Shown in pieces: positions 33,011 through 44,402 of a DNA stretch of 64,000 nucleotides (within the stretch, counting starts at the first letter, position 1; every line of letters begins with the position of its first letter). The translations under genes and the position numbers were made by a program. Under the pieces are notes generated by a model. That model did no database searches. It had not been told where the DNA came from and saw only the letters and a program-made list of their open reading frames with translations. Source of the stretch: Diploptera punctata (Eukaryota > Arthropoda > Insecta > Blattodea > Blaberidae); the NCBI GenBank assembly GCA_030220185.1, contig JASPKZ010004201.1, forward strand, positions 231,001 to 295,000. Direction: 5' to 3'.

Positions 33011-33393
33011 AATTAAATAAAAATAAAACGTACTTTTATTTGATTTTCATATTTATTATATAATTCAGTGACAGCTGTTTCGGTACACTGTACCTTCTTC
33101 AGACATGTTAACGAATTATGAATTGTGTTATATTACATATCAACTGATCCAAGCAACAATACAACGATGTTATTTAAATTTTTTAATTTAACAAAGGGGA
33201 TTCATTCAAATCAAATTGAGAATTTAACAGTCTGTTACTACTCTTCAATTTATTTATCTCTACAGCCACCAAAAGATCTAACTTCTTACCCTTATCACAA
33301 ACATGTAAAATTTCAAAATTTGGATCAAAACAATGATTAAATTGGAATAGGTGGTTAGCATATTTTGAATATTCTAAATTTCTGTTTTATGCT

Positions 33394-33395
<2 letters not shown>
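33011..33395 (-). mobile_element. Penelope-like element B, third 3' end
   Basis: The minus strand repeats the C-terminal tail seen at 27133-27831 (YANHLFQFNHCFDPNFEILH, then CDKGKKLDLLVAVEINKLKS) and the 3' UTR, with a few substitutions. 5'-truncated. An (ATT)n run follows at 33398-33442. Confidence 0.75.
33066..33103 (-). ncRNA. Hammerhead-like motif, Penelope B third copy
   Basis: Minus strand keeps CUGAAGA, a GGUAC/GUACC stem, GAAA and the palindromic ACAGCUGU followed by C, as in the left arm at 27232-27271. Confidence 0.5.

Positions 33396-33397
<2 letters not shown>

Positions 33398-33443
<46 letters not shown>
33398..33443. repeat. (ATT)n microsatellite
   Basis: About 15 ATT units beside the Penelope fragment. 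Confidence 0.95.
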
Positions 33444-33444
<1 letters not shown>

Positions 33445-33599
33445 TTATCATCATTATCAACATTATTGTTTAAGTAAATAAAAATTAACTATGTATATTT
33501 TTGTGTTAAAAAGTAATATTTCAAGTTGAATAAAGATAACTAGAGTATTACTATCTCTTGTATTAGCTGGTTACAAAATGAGATAAATGCTATACTTAC

Positions 33600-33650
33600 C
33601 GACGTAACCGTGAGAGCTAGTAGAAAGAGATATATGCCGACTTTTCTCAT
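33600..33650 (-). CDS. Secreted protein exon 1, signal peptide
   Basis: The 51-base coding part reads MRKVGIYLFLLALTVTS: basic start, a hydrophobic core (IYLFLLALTV) and small residues before the predicted cleavage site, hence a classical signal peptide. It ends on a complete codon at a consensus donor, TCG|GTAAGT. Exon 2 at 24796 also starts in phase 0, giving GRTLTTVQQ after the junction. Short TATA-driven first exons ending just after the signal sequence are typical of insect secreted structural proteins. The ATG chosen is the first after the TATA box. Confidence 0.8.
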
Positions 33651-33685
33651 GATGGATTCTGCAGTATTGCGTACATTCCATCAGG

Positions 33686-33694
33686 TTTATATAG
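33686..33694 (-). promoter_or_regulatory. TATA box of the secreted-protein gene
   Basis: CTATATAAA on the minus strand lies 36-44 bases upstream of the ATG, putting transcription start at about 33655-33664 and leaving a 5' UTR of roughly 10 bases. Confidence 0.7.
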
Positions 33695-33699
33695 ACCTC

Positions 33700-34375
33700 A
33701 AATTATACACGTGTCGTTATCAGCAGTCGTTTTATTGCTACTAATTTATTAAATTAGTATTCGATTTAATAAGCAATATTTATTTCACATTCAAGATAAT
33801 TCTTAATTACGAAACGCTGCTATAAAACATTGTACTAAGCATTCAATTGAAAAACAGTGTAAGTATTTGTTTTAATTGAATTACTAATTAAATCTTATTT
33901 TATAATGATTTCAGGACCATTACAGTAAATCTATAATCTAATTAAACAACCGATATCGCTCTCGATCCAATAGATGAGACATGAAGAACAATATACTCTA
34001 AAACACTAATGTTCTATTATATAGTAGCTAGTTAATAGATACCTTTAAATAATATAAATTATTCAAGTTAAAAGCTAGAATTAAAGTAACGATATACCCA
34101 AGTAATTTGTCGCCAATTAAAAAATTTATTAGTGTAAATTGTAAGTTGTTTCTCGATATAAAATAAAATATTTTAAAGTCAATGCCGTGGTAGTGAATTT
34201 TTTCTTTTAGCTATCCTTTTTATTACTTGATAATCCTGGAAACCTATACTTTCTGTTAATGTTCAAAGACAGTCTTAATTGGTTTTCTAAAACAGTCCAT
34301 TTTGTATCACGATCTGTAGAAATTCTCAATTATTCCGGGAGCAGTCTCTGACGATAGGTCAGGAGTTTAACCCTT
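33700..34375. other. Upstream flank of the host gene
   Basis: AT-rich sequence upstream of the TATA box with no coding signal. Any enhancers here cannot be read by eye. Confidence 0.5.
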
Positions 34376-34379
34376 TTGT

Positions 34380-34560
34380 CCGTCACCGTGACGTAGTCGT
34401 TAGAGTCCCTATCTTCCACTCCGGCGACCGGGTTCGATTCCTGGCGGAGTAGGGGATTTTAAAAATCTCCACCTTGGGTCTGGGTGTGTGTGTCCTGTCC
34501 TTGTGCCTATGTGAGAATTAAAGGAATTAACAAACAGGTAAAACAAAAAAAGAAAAAGGT
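34380..34560 (+). repeat. SINE family 3
   Basis: A tRNA-like head with A-box-like TGACGTAGTCGTTAGAG and B-box GGGTTCGATTCCTGG, followed by a body with tggggattttaaaaatct-like text and an A-rich end. Confidence 0.65.
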
Positions 34561-34740
34561 AAAACAAGAAGGAAAACCAGTATAAAAAAAAAACTCGCGC
34601 CGACGACTAACAAGTCCGGAATATTTCTACAGATCATGATATGAACTTCGGCCGTGAAAGCCTAAATAAATATATTAGACTATTATATGTTCTTTCCCTC
34701 ATTTATTTATTTTGTCTCATAAAAATATTGTTAATATTTA

Positions 34741-35075
34741 ACCGGTGTGGTCTCGAGGTAGCGTGCTGTCTTATCAACCAGCGCCCCCGGCTTCGATACC
34801 CGGTCGGGACAAGTTTCCTGGGTGAGGTTTTTCGGGAGTTTTCCTCACCTGTAAGACAAATGTCAGGAACCATTGGACTATCATTATTAGGCCTGTATTC
34901 TCCTCATTAGATCAAGTTTAGTTTAAGGCCTCTCCTGGTGCATCATTACCATTATCATCACATTTCATACCATCGGGGCCGCTTAACCCCGCCTTCCAGG
35001 CGTCCCAACCTCAGAAATGGGTTACAAGTACACCATGTTAGGAGAGTACACAAGAAATGTCGTAATGTCAACCCG
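34741..35075 (+). repeat. SINE family 1 variant with different tail
   Basis: The head (accggtgtggtctcgaggta ... cggtcgggacaagtt) and the cctgtaagacaaatgtcagg block match SINE family 1, but the tail (ctctcctggtgcatcatta, ccccgccttccaggcg, aacctcagaaatgggtta) matches instead the segment at 49510-49695. Confidence 0.65.
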
Positions 35076-35999
35076 GTGGCATTGATTAAAAATCAATTGT
35101 TCAACATCTTGTGGAACTTGAAGTCTCCAATTTCAACAATGTTTCTAAATCTCAAAATAGGTATTTTGGATTTTTTCTTATTTATTTTCATTCAATTGGA
35201 TATGGGATATACCGTGTGGTGAATCCTGCTTTATATTATAAGGGCCACAGAGTGAACAATACGGGATTCACGTGAATTTGTCATCAAACACTATGTCTAA
35301 ATTATCTCCTCGTAAAAAATAATAATCATCATCATCATCAAAATAGTATTTGTATTAATTAAACAATGTACTGTAGACCTGTCATATATTGTCGGGTCTG
35401 GTTAACACGTTCTTACTATGCTCGATTTTGATTCCCAGGACCCTTGGGGGGACGGGGGTTAATGGAATTTTTAAGTGCAGAAAAATTATCATAATGACTA
35501 CGTCGTAGATTTACAGCACTTAAAATGATTTGAAATGAGAGGTCTCTACGCAACCCCGCCTCAATTCTGGAAGTGCAGGGACTATTGTTATCCTAACTGC
35601 TCTCAAAAACAAACTAAAAATAGATAGATAGATAAATGGAATTTATTGCCTTTTTTTTCAGAAGAAAGAAAATACATATGCATTTACATTGCGCACGGGC
35701 CTGCTTGGCCGTACGTGCATTTTTTCCATGAATAAAAAAAAACTAATCATAATATAAACAAATACCTACAAATACACCTGTATCAAAAAACAATAACAGG
35801 CTATATATAAGTAAAATCTATCTCTACACTTCATCACAATAACACATATCTACACTCATCCATGAAAAGACCATGTGTATTCCGTACATTAATATTAAAA
35901 AAAATGCTAGAAAACAAATTAAAAAAACACACACACATACACCCACACACCCCCACACATATACACACCGCACAATATGTAAAAATGTTATTGTCCCAG

Positions 36000-36440
36000 T
36001 TATATTATAAGGAATCGAAAAATAGACTCTTACTTTAAAGGAAAAACAATATTACGAGTATTTGAGAATAAAGTTATTAGAAACATTTATGGAGAAGAGA
36101 GGTGAACGGACAGGATAATGGAGAAGACTGAATAAACTGAGCTACATGATCTTTATAGGAAGCCCGATATAATAAGAACAGTTTAGTCTCGTAGACTGCG
36201 ATAAGCAGGACATATGGCACAAATGGAGAATGGAAGATTGGCATGGAATTTTCTTATAGGAAAGCCAGAGGGAAAATGCACAGTTGGTAGACCAAGAATG
36301 AGGATGGAGAATAACATTAACAATGATTTTAGGGAAGAACATTATACAGGATGATTGGAAAATATCTTAGGGTAGGGATGTATGGAGAGCTTATATCCGC
36401 GATTCCATAAACCTATTGGTTCGATAGTGCCAGTAAGTTA
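36000..36440 (+). pseudogene. LINE 3' end, truncated copy
   Basis: Frames give VFENKVIRNIYGEER, RAGHMAQMENGRLAWNFLI-like text, GKPEGKCTVGRPRMRMENNI, then a frameshifted MESLYPRFHKPIGSIVPVS. Same family as 14105-15130. Confidence 0.75.
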
Positions 36441-36864
36441 GTTAGTTCGTTAGTTAATGGACTGAGTTGTTAAAGTATTTAAAACATTCACTCGCCAATC
36501 ATGCATCGTAACTCGGTGAGAATGTGATGTTAAAATAAGTTTTTAAAAGGTTTATTACAAATAAGGACACGACTTAAAATTTTAAAATGAGTTGATAAAA
36601 TAACTTGTACTGTAAATGGTGCAGAAAACTAAGATTGTTGGATAAGGTTGAGGAAGACTTAAGACAACTGAAAGTTAAAAGATAGAAACAGAAAGCTAGG
36701 AATAGAAAAGAATGGGCAGTTGTTCTGAAGGAGCCAAGCTTCTTATTATTATTTAATATTCGAAATTTATAACCCTATTTCACCTAAGATACATTAGGGT
36801 TATAGTTTGTTATAAAGTTGTGAGTCATGATAAATTTTATCTAAAATTAAAGTCTTTATGAACT

Positions 36865-36870
36865 TTATTT

Positions 36871-36903
<33 letters not shown>
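36865..36903. repeat. (ATC)n microsatellite
   Basis: Thirteen ATC units at the 3' end of the minus-strand LINE fragment. Confidence 0.95.
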
Positions 36904-36904
36904 G

Positions 36905-37560
36905 GGTATCATGGCAGCTGCCGCCGGCTTCCGGAAACCAAACGCCATTCCTCTCTGTCCATCCATTGATCTTCCTCCAATCCTCTGATATTCATAGCCA
37001 CTTGTACCCCCTTATATCCAAGTTTTCTTCGGTCTTCCTCTCTTCCTCCTTTCCATTGGGATCCATTCCATAACAATTTTAGGCAATCTTTGCTCTGGCA
37101 TTCTTTTGACGTGGCCATACCATTGTAATATTTTCTTTTCTATAATGTCTATGATGTCCGGCTCCTCTTGTACACCCATAATTTCCCTTATTTCTTTATT
37201 TCGTATGCTACCCATTCTAGATTTTCCAGCTGATCTTCTTAAACATCCATTTCTGTACTTAAAATTCTTTTCAGTTCCCTGATAGGAATTTGCCAATCTT
37301 GCTCTGAATTATGGTTTGACATATTTGTAATTTGACATATTTGTAATTTTCTATTCTTTGTAATATTCTTGCTCCATCAAACAGAGTTTAAATCATACTT
37401 ATTGCTTGTTTTGTTTGTGCGATTCTATTTTAATTTCCACTGTGGTATCGCCTGAATGGTCTAATTTTGTTCCTAAATAAGTGCATTCAATACTAGGTTT
37501 TAGTTCTTCTAAATTGTTGAAATTTATGTTTTCCATTTCTTCTCCTATACACAGATGTGG
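36905..37560 (-). pseudogene. LINE RT C-terminal fragment
   Basis: Minus-strand blocks run EMENINFNNLEELKPSIECT, YLGTKLDHSGDTTVEIK, SAGKSRMGSIRNKEIREIMG, KKILQWYGHVKRMPEQRLPK, IVMEWIPMERRKRGRPKKTW and YQRIRGRSMDGQR-like text. Frameshifted but close to the copy at 49955-50405. Sequence at 37570-37720 (ARCINPQPAGQVIFVLGFF on the minus strand) joins it upstream and I cannot place it. Confidence 0.75.
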
Positions 37561-37978
37561 CGGGTACTGGGGAAATAAAATACCCAAGGCGGACCAAAAC
37601 TAGCGCTGCTGCCTTGCAATAATATACCGGATTATCAAAGGCTAGAGGAAAAAAACCTAGAACAAAAATTACCTGTCCCGCAGGTTGGGGGTTGATGCAT
37701 CGGGCCAGTTCCTCGTTCATCGTAAAAAGAAAAAATGCTAAAAAATCAAACATCATGCCTCGAAAAAACTTTATTTATAAGAACATTGAAAAGCCTGTAG
37801 TTCTTTTCTGACATAATCACTTCTCTAATGGGTGGATCGCTTAAACATGACCATAGAGCCAAAGGAAGAAGAAGAAGAAGAAAAAGAAGAAGAGGAAGCC
37901 GTAATTCATTTCCAAAGAAAGAAGCTTAAATACAGTAAAAATGAAAAATTTGTATTATGTTTAACATACAAATAAAGT

Positions 37979-38045
37979 ATGATTCGAACTCTTCTTGGCT
38001 TCGATTTGAAGTCATTCGAGTTACCACTAGACTACGAAAGTAACG
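37979..38045 (-). repeat. tRNA-like SINE head
   Basis: The minus strand has TAGTCTAGTGGTAACTCG (A-box) and GAGTTCGAATCA (B-box) at tRNA spacing. Confidence 0.6.
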
Positions 38046-39039
38046 ATTTGCAAGATATTCTGAATATGGAACCGTTATTTTCCCGAAGACCTCTACGTGG
38101 CGCAAGTTGTCCCTAGTTCGCATCTCGGTCACTCCAAGTGAACTTAGTGTTGGAGAATCGAAACCAGAGCCGGCTTTTCTCATAGATTCTCCAGTTTCTT
38201 GTCAGAGTTTCCATTGCACCTCTCTTCCGTACTCGTGTCATCCATTTGGTTCCATTAAATTTCATCTGCGACTTCAGTCTTTGTTAACCAGCATTCGTAT
38301 ACATGAGAGACCTTCAATAAGAAGGACTTCATCTCATCTTCCCATCTGGCATTACGGTAATAAGAATATACATGATTTGTTTCTTTTCCAAGCAATCTTT
38401 ACAGATTGCGAAATTTGAGCATAATTTTTCTTGGAAACTGCAGCACCCGGATACATTTTAACATAGTTTTCAATCATATATTGGATGAAAGTTTCCGTAT
38501 TCTTGAATTATGGTCCATCCTGTATTGATATATAAAGGCAGTTTTATTGTAACCTAAATGCTTATACGTAAAAGAAAATTTTCGTTTAAAATTCATGAAA
38601 CATTCAATCTCTCTCGATTGTTTTATAACAACATTAAGTCAACACAAAGTTAAAATGTATTCGTCTGCTGGATGTACATAATCTGAATTATGTATGTGCT
38701 AATATTCTCTGCATTGCAGAAAGCTAAAGGAAAACCGAAAATCCTCCGTTTGAGCTTGTTATAACAAGAAAGCCACATCAGTGAGGGAACAAATCCCCAA
38801 TTCTCTCTTAAATTATACAAATCTAAAACAGACATTCTTCTTACAAACTGAAACATACAAACTTTTTAAAGGACTTCAATATACAAATTACTGATACTAT
38901 TGAAGAATTGTGTGTCTCATCGGGTTGAATGGCAATTTTCTTTTCGGTTTCTGGACATAAATATCTCTTGCGCTTTCATACTTTAACATAAAATCCGAAC
39001 CCCTTTACATATACTATCCCGTTCATACCATTTCGGAGA
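38046..39039. other. No gene recognised
   Basis: AT-rich sequence; open frames up to 103 codons have no recognisable motif. Confidence 0.5.
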
Positions 39040-39392
39040 CATGAGTACTTACCTAGTGGCATTTTGTTAACCAGAAGAACTTAGGTACGCTTATTTCCCT
39101 ACATATGTTATTATTGTTAACTTACCGACCCAATAAGCATCTAGTGGGCAGTCTAAGTATTACTAGGATAATGAGAGTCCGTCAATTTTTCTTATAGGCC
39201 TCTTTTTTCAAACTTACTAAGGTTCTTGTACGAGCCTGAAAATATCCACACTCGAAATCCACGGCTTAAAATATCTTCCGAAGGACGTACTCCTTGGATT
39301 TTCTATCCTAGAACATCCATCTAGTCTGGCCGATTTGAACCTGCGACCCTCGGGGAAATAGCAAGAAACATAACCACTAGACAACCGCGGCC

Positions 39393-39395
<3 letters not shown>
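39040..39395 (-). repeat. SINE family 2 copy
   Basis: Head on minus strand: gtcggccgcggttgtctagt then ggttcaaatcggcc. The body has gcatctagtgggcagtctaa and gttcttgtacgagcctgaaa. Confidence 0.8.

Positions 39396-39450
<55 letters not shown>
39396..39450. repeat. (CA)n then (TA)n microsatellite
   Basis: About 36 bases of CA followed by 18 of TA, between a SINE and a Tc1/mariner-like element that inserted at TA. Confidence 0.95.
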
Positions 39451-40445
39451 CAGGGTGATTCAAAAATCTCTTGACATTTTCGTCAAGCCAATGTTTATGC
39501 CATACGTGTTATTACATATGGAAAGTAATGACTACTGGATGATAAACTCAGTACATTTAAATGTGGTGGCCCTCTAAGTCACTGTACAGACTCCATCTTC
39601 CTTGTGTACAGCGAAACACTTTTGCCAGCATAGCTGTGTCATTGCAGGTACCGCTGTAGCTATTCGGTTTCTCAATTGCTGTAAGGTGTTGATCTTCACT
39701 TCATACATTTTGGACTTAACGAAACCCCAAACAAAAATGTCTAGCGGTGTCCTGGAGAGCGGGCCGTCCAAATTCTCGGTGAACTACGACCGATCCACCA
39801 ACCAGGGAAAACTTCCTTGAGGTGGGCACGAACAATGATGGCAAAATGAGATGGTGTACGACATCTTGTAGGAAAACCACAGTATATTGTATAGCACCCT
39901 GTGCTAGCTGCGGTTCCAGGTATTGTTCTAACATGTCAAGATAGTTACTTCCAGTTATTCTTCACTTTCAATGGCATTTAACAGGTCATCACACATGGCT
40001 TGTCGAAATACATAGTCTTCTGGTTCAAGCTTGTGCTTTGTTTGGATGCGATAAGGGCGCTTTTTTCAGTTTGTAGCACAAGGTACGCCATACAGTGCTC
40101 TGGAACATGCCCAACTCTCTGTTGAGTCTCTGGTTGATGCAACGGGGCTTCATGAGATGGCATCCTGTATGGTTTGCACATCTTCTGATGTTGTAGCCTC
40201 ATCAGCAACAGATCGCATCCGTTTCATTTTCAGTACCATATCTCTAATAGCTTGCCTGCTAGGACCTGGTTTTCAGAACTTTCTAGTGATTTTTTCTTGG
40301 ACCTGCATGTATGTCAATTCTCGTAGACGAGCACAAATGACAGCTAATATTTCCTCTATTGTTAGCATAGTTTCCAATTAACAATAACAAAAATGCACAA
40401 ATTAACGATATGAAGAAAATATCAAGAGACTTTTGAATCACCCTT
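39451..40445 (-). mobile_element. Tc1/mariner-like element, internally deleted
   Basis: Inverted ends of about 30 bp: left cagggtgattcaaaaatctc, right its complement ending ttttgaatcaccctt, flanked by TA on both sides. Minus-strand frames give the transposase in pieces: MLTIEEILAVICARLRELTY, KMKRMRSVADEATTSEDVQ, STRDSTESWACSRALYGVPC, YRIQTKHKLEPEDYVFRQAM, then VRAHLKEVFPGWWIGRSSPR, a SPGHR-type remnant of SPDLTP, and FVWGFVKSKMYEVKINTLQ. This is a DDE transposase of the type with a FRQAMCDDLL linker; part of the catalytic core is deleted and several frameshifts follow. Confidence 0.8.
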
Positions 40446-40599
40446 TATATATGATATATGGCGTTTTTATTTAATTTTCAAGTTTTTGATTATAAATATA
40501 AATTTATTCGCTATCTCTCTGTATGCTCCCAGTTTTCCGATTCTTGTAACTTGTAAGCCCATGGTTTCCCTTTACAGAGATTTTTGGCGCTCTCCCCCT

Positions 40600-40740
40600 A
40601 CAGGGAAGAATTTGAACCATACTAATTTAGTTACACTTGTTTTCGTATAGATGTAATAGGAGTGGCCCGTGGTCAGCGTTCGGCCTCATACTGACATCTA
40701 CTAAGTACAACATTTTCATTAATTATAGCTCGAATATTTC
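40600..40740 (-). repeat. SINE family 2 fragment
   Basis: Only the distal part is present (tagttacacttgttttcgta, tagatgtaataggag, tcggcctcatactgacatct). Confidence 0.5.
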
Positions 40741-41139
40741 CATTAAGAGCTCGTCACACTGTACAACTTACCATTGGATTCAGTGTGGCAGCTAAGCAGT
40801 GACCTTGATCTGACTAATGAAAATACGTGGATTACAGGCTTTCTCGTCTATATTGTGGTGATGTCTAAACTAAAATTTATATCAGGAGACGATCATTAAC
40901 AATGTTTCTAATTTTCCCTTCGCATTCAATATAAATAACCTAGCTCTCGTTCTGATGCCAATAAAATTTCCGAACAATTAATCAATAGAAACAACAGTTT
41001 ATTTGTCCATTTTATCTCCCTCGGGATTTAAGGTAATATTCACGTGCTGTCTCATGAAGGGCCTCCATATCCATCTACTTTTCGAAGTTGTTTGGCTATA
41101 AAATAAACTCCATGGCACGATAGGCCTAGAAGGCCCTCG

Positions 41140-41445
41140 GCCTACCAGTCGGTTGCTGACCTTATGTCCACATGTGTTCATCACACAGGCAGATGACCAT
41201 CCAGCCGGTGTAGATGTGATATGTGTTCAGCATGTCGGGTCCTCAGCCGTTATAGCTGATTTTCTCAACCTGGAGCGACTACTTACTGTAGGTACCCAAA
41301 TTCCTCACGGTGCTGGATGGGCACAGGTACCATACTGGCTGAAATTCCATTAGAAAATTTATTCCCCATGGAGACCCGAACCAGAGCAAGTCCGGTAGCT
41401 CTGTGCCAAGGCATCCTACCTTTACCACTCAACTACGGCGCGGGA
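41140..41445 (-). repeat. SINE family 4
   Basis: The minus strand starts tcccgcgccgtagttgagtg (A-box) with ctggttcgggtctccatggg (B-box) and a 230-bp body. A distinct tRNA-derived family, seen once here. Confidence 0.65.
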
Positions 41446-41739
41446 CATAAAAACAAATAAACCTAAAAAATCTGTATTCGTAATCCAAAATCTCACATTT
41501 CCATATCTAAAAATATGGAGTTTGAATCCCTATTTTTTTTGTAACGATTTGACCAAAATTCTGGTATCATCTGTTTACTCAGAGACTTTTAACTTTCCGC
41601 CCATACAATTGTCAACTGGGAATGTAAAACAACAGAAGCAATATTAAATATCGTTTAAAATATTTTCATAAGTACAGAGATCTAAACAAGAAGTCTACTT
41701 TATAAAGTTTTCGCAAAACATGGTTTAGAATATTACTAT

Positions 41740-42110
41740 TAAATAAATAGTATTAAAACACTGACTAAACTGACAATAATATACGCCTATAAAATGTTAA
41801 TTTGAGGGAAAAACTTTAGGATCGGTGGCAGCTCAAATAAGATTTTTAAGTGCCTTCCTTAAAGTAACAAAAACAGATCGACTTAAGAACTGGAAGAGGA
41901 AAATTTAAAAATGAAGGTATGATGATCAATAAAAAGAGCATATCCAAGAACTAGGCCCTATGGATTTCCTACTTAATCCTTATTTTAGAAACAACAAGGA
42001 AGACGTGTGGATGCCTCTGGAGTAGGTGGAAAGAACAATTCGAAGATTGGTCTGGGACATGCCTCATAGATTAAACCAAGTTGCGGAAGAAGAAACGAAG
42101 AATACTATTA
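41740..42110 (+). pseudogene. LINE RT C-terminal fragment
   Basis: Frames contain LTIIYAYK, MRFLSAFLKVTKTDRL-like text (aagatttttaagtgccttcc) and later RWKEQFEDWS. Position and wording fit the LINE C-terminal zone, heavily decayed. Confidence 0.4.
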
Positions 42111-42396
42111 AATAAATTATTACCTAACACTTACACTGTTGTTTCTAAAACTTATGCTAAGTATAACAAAAGTACTCGTGAATATTTTGGGAAAATAATC
42201 CTCACATTTAAAACATTATTTGAAGATAAATTAATTTAACAGAACTATTTTACCATAATTGTCATTTCATAATATTATTAAAATGCAATCCGCTTCTAGA
42301 GCCTATCAGCGACTACAATGTCTGATTGTATCTAGTATGTTACGTGCTTCTATTGTTATGTTTTCCAATTTTCACATAATTTGATTTTTCATAAAT

Positions 42397-42470
42397 AATA
42401 ATAATAATAACAATAATAATAATAAAAATAATAATAATAACAATAATAGATAGATAGATAGATAGATCAT
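42397..42470. repeat. (AAT)n and (GATA)n microsatellites
   Basis: Interrupted AAT units followed by six GATA units. Confidence 0.9.
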
Positions 42471-42477
42471 CGGTTGA

Positions 42478-42760
42478 TTAATATCTTTGACATCGTCTGA
42501 TTCCTGATAGCCAATTTTGGCGGTCCATCCAATCTCCTGGTTGTAGATGTTTCTCCTTCATATATAAACATATTCCCTGACTCCAGGAGGTTTTAGGTCT
42601 TCCTCTGCTTCGTCTTCCTTCAGGTTTCCATTCCAAAACAGATTTTGGTAGTCGATCCTCTTCCATTCGCTGGACATGTCCGTACCATCTTAATTGCTGA
42701 GTTTTAATATAATCTAAGATAGTGTATTCAATCTTCATTTTCTCACTTATAACTGAGTTC
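42478..42760 (-). pseudogene. LINE C-terminal fragment
   Basis: The minus-strand frame of 86 codons reads YIKTQQLRWYGHVQRMEEDR, LPKSVLEWKPEGRRSRGRPK and GDWMDRQNWLSGIRRCQRY, the end of an EN-type LINE ORF2. The frame is intact to its stop. Confidence 0.8.
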
Positions 42761-42777
42761 CTATTTTTTTCTCTTCT

Positions 42778-42975
<198 letters not shown>

Positions 42976-43373
42976 AATAAATTTAAACCATGAAAGCAAA
43001 CGTAATTAAAATAAAAATACCGGTACTTAAGCCACTATAGAATTAAAATCCGTGAAACAATATCAAATCATAATAAATGTTAAACAGTTATAATTTTTTT
43101 ATATTTGAAGTTATTAGTAATAATTTCAGTCCTAAATTTGACTACATTATGAAACCTCAAAATTAATAAAAGTTATTAAATATTATGGTTTACATAAAGA
43201 TATGTCATGAATTGCGCAACGTATTTCCAAATATCAAATATTAATAACTTTCCTCTTAATTTAATTTATTGCGAGATCATTTATGAGTACACGTCATTCT
43301 ACTTCAATGTATAACTTAAGTATCGTTATAGGCCTATTGTATTTTAAATAAGATTATTTATCTATAACTCAAT

Positions 43374-43378
<5 letters not shown>

Positions 43379-43413
<35 letters not shown>
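43379..43413. repeat. (TA)n microsatellite
   Basis: About 34 bases of TA at the left edge of the element at 43414. Confidence 0.95.
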
Positions 43414-43415
<2 letters not shown>

Positions 43416-44380
43416 TAGATGGCCCGGCGAACTTTGTATCGCCTTTAACTATTTTACATTAATTTTTCCGTACGGTTTTGTTGATTGAGATGATATGTTG
43501 TCTGCATTCTCAGTATCATCCATAAGTGTATCATAAGGATTATATACATTTATTGGTGGAATATTTTGAGGAGGCTTGCTGATTTCATTATACTTTCGTT
43601 TTTTTTCTACGAACTTGTTGGCAGTTTGGATTCTCATCTTCATCATCAAGAAGTCTCTGTATAGTAATATCATCTTGTGATATATTATAGTCATCTTGTT
43701 TTTCATTTAATTGAGGCATGGAGATTGTTTCTGTAATATTAGGCATATTATTATAACTAACAGACTTACTTACAGTTATGTTATTCCGTTCCTTAGGACC
43801 TTCATATGTTTTTTAATTGATATTCTTCTTTAATGTAAGATTTATGTCATATAGGCCTATACCAATTTGCGGAAATTCACTTGATATCTTATCATTCATG
43901 ATCTCTAGAACTGGTTCGCCATATTGTTCAATGTTCCTTCTCGGTCCAGTTAAATTTAAATTAAGTTGCTGTCTTTCAGCCAGATTACTTAAAACTATTA
44001 CTTACACACGAAATTAATATTACTATCAATATATTGAAAATAAAATAAACACTGAACACACTTAAATTATGAAATAATCAATATTTGTAATTCAATTGAA
44101 ATTCGCGGTTGCAACAAAAAGCACAGCCATCTGGTTAAATAATAAGCCAAATACCTTACACCGTCATCTGTTAGAATCGTATGGAACTCACAGATAATTA
44201 TAACTCTTTGTTAAATAATAAACAAATAATTTGCAATAAAAAATAATGCGACTATAAATTTAGTTATAAACAACCGTAGGTCTCAAATTGGATCAAACAG
44301 CATACAGTGTGCAAAATTTTATTAAAATCGGTTATATAGTTTTGGATTCCATCGCGGACAAACAACGTGACACGTAATTT
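43414..44380. mobile_element. Element in (TA)n with conserved end motifs
   Basis: The left end (ctagatggcccggcgaactt, tgtatcgcc) and right end (ttggattccatcgcggacaa, acaacgtgacacg) resemble the ends of a widespread arthropod repeat whose copies sit in TA runs. A minus-strand 85-codon frame (43706-43449; KPYGKINVK end) lies inside but I do not recognise it. Class unknown; Helitron-like or a MITE are options. Confidence 0.45.
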
Positions 44381-44398
44381 ATATATATATATATATAT
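44381..44398. repeat. (AT)n microsatellite
   Basis: Right-hand counterpart of the run at 43379. Confidence 0.9.
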
Positions 44399-44402
44399 CC
44401 AT

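Larger units (their letters stand above)
24797..33599 (-). other. Intron of the secreted-protein gene
   Basis: The 8.8-kb interval runs from donor GTAAGT (33599) to acceptor CTTTCAG (24797) in phase 0. It contains SINE family 2 (26159-26519), hairpins, Penelope pieces, the 35-bp and 99-bp tandem arrays and a Tc1/mariner-like remnant. Additional small exons inside cannot be excluded. Between 24800 and 26150 I saw only AT-rich sequence. Confidence 0.7.
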
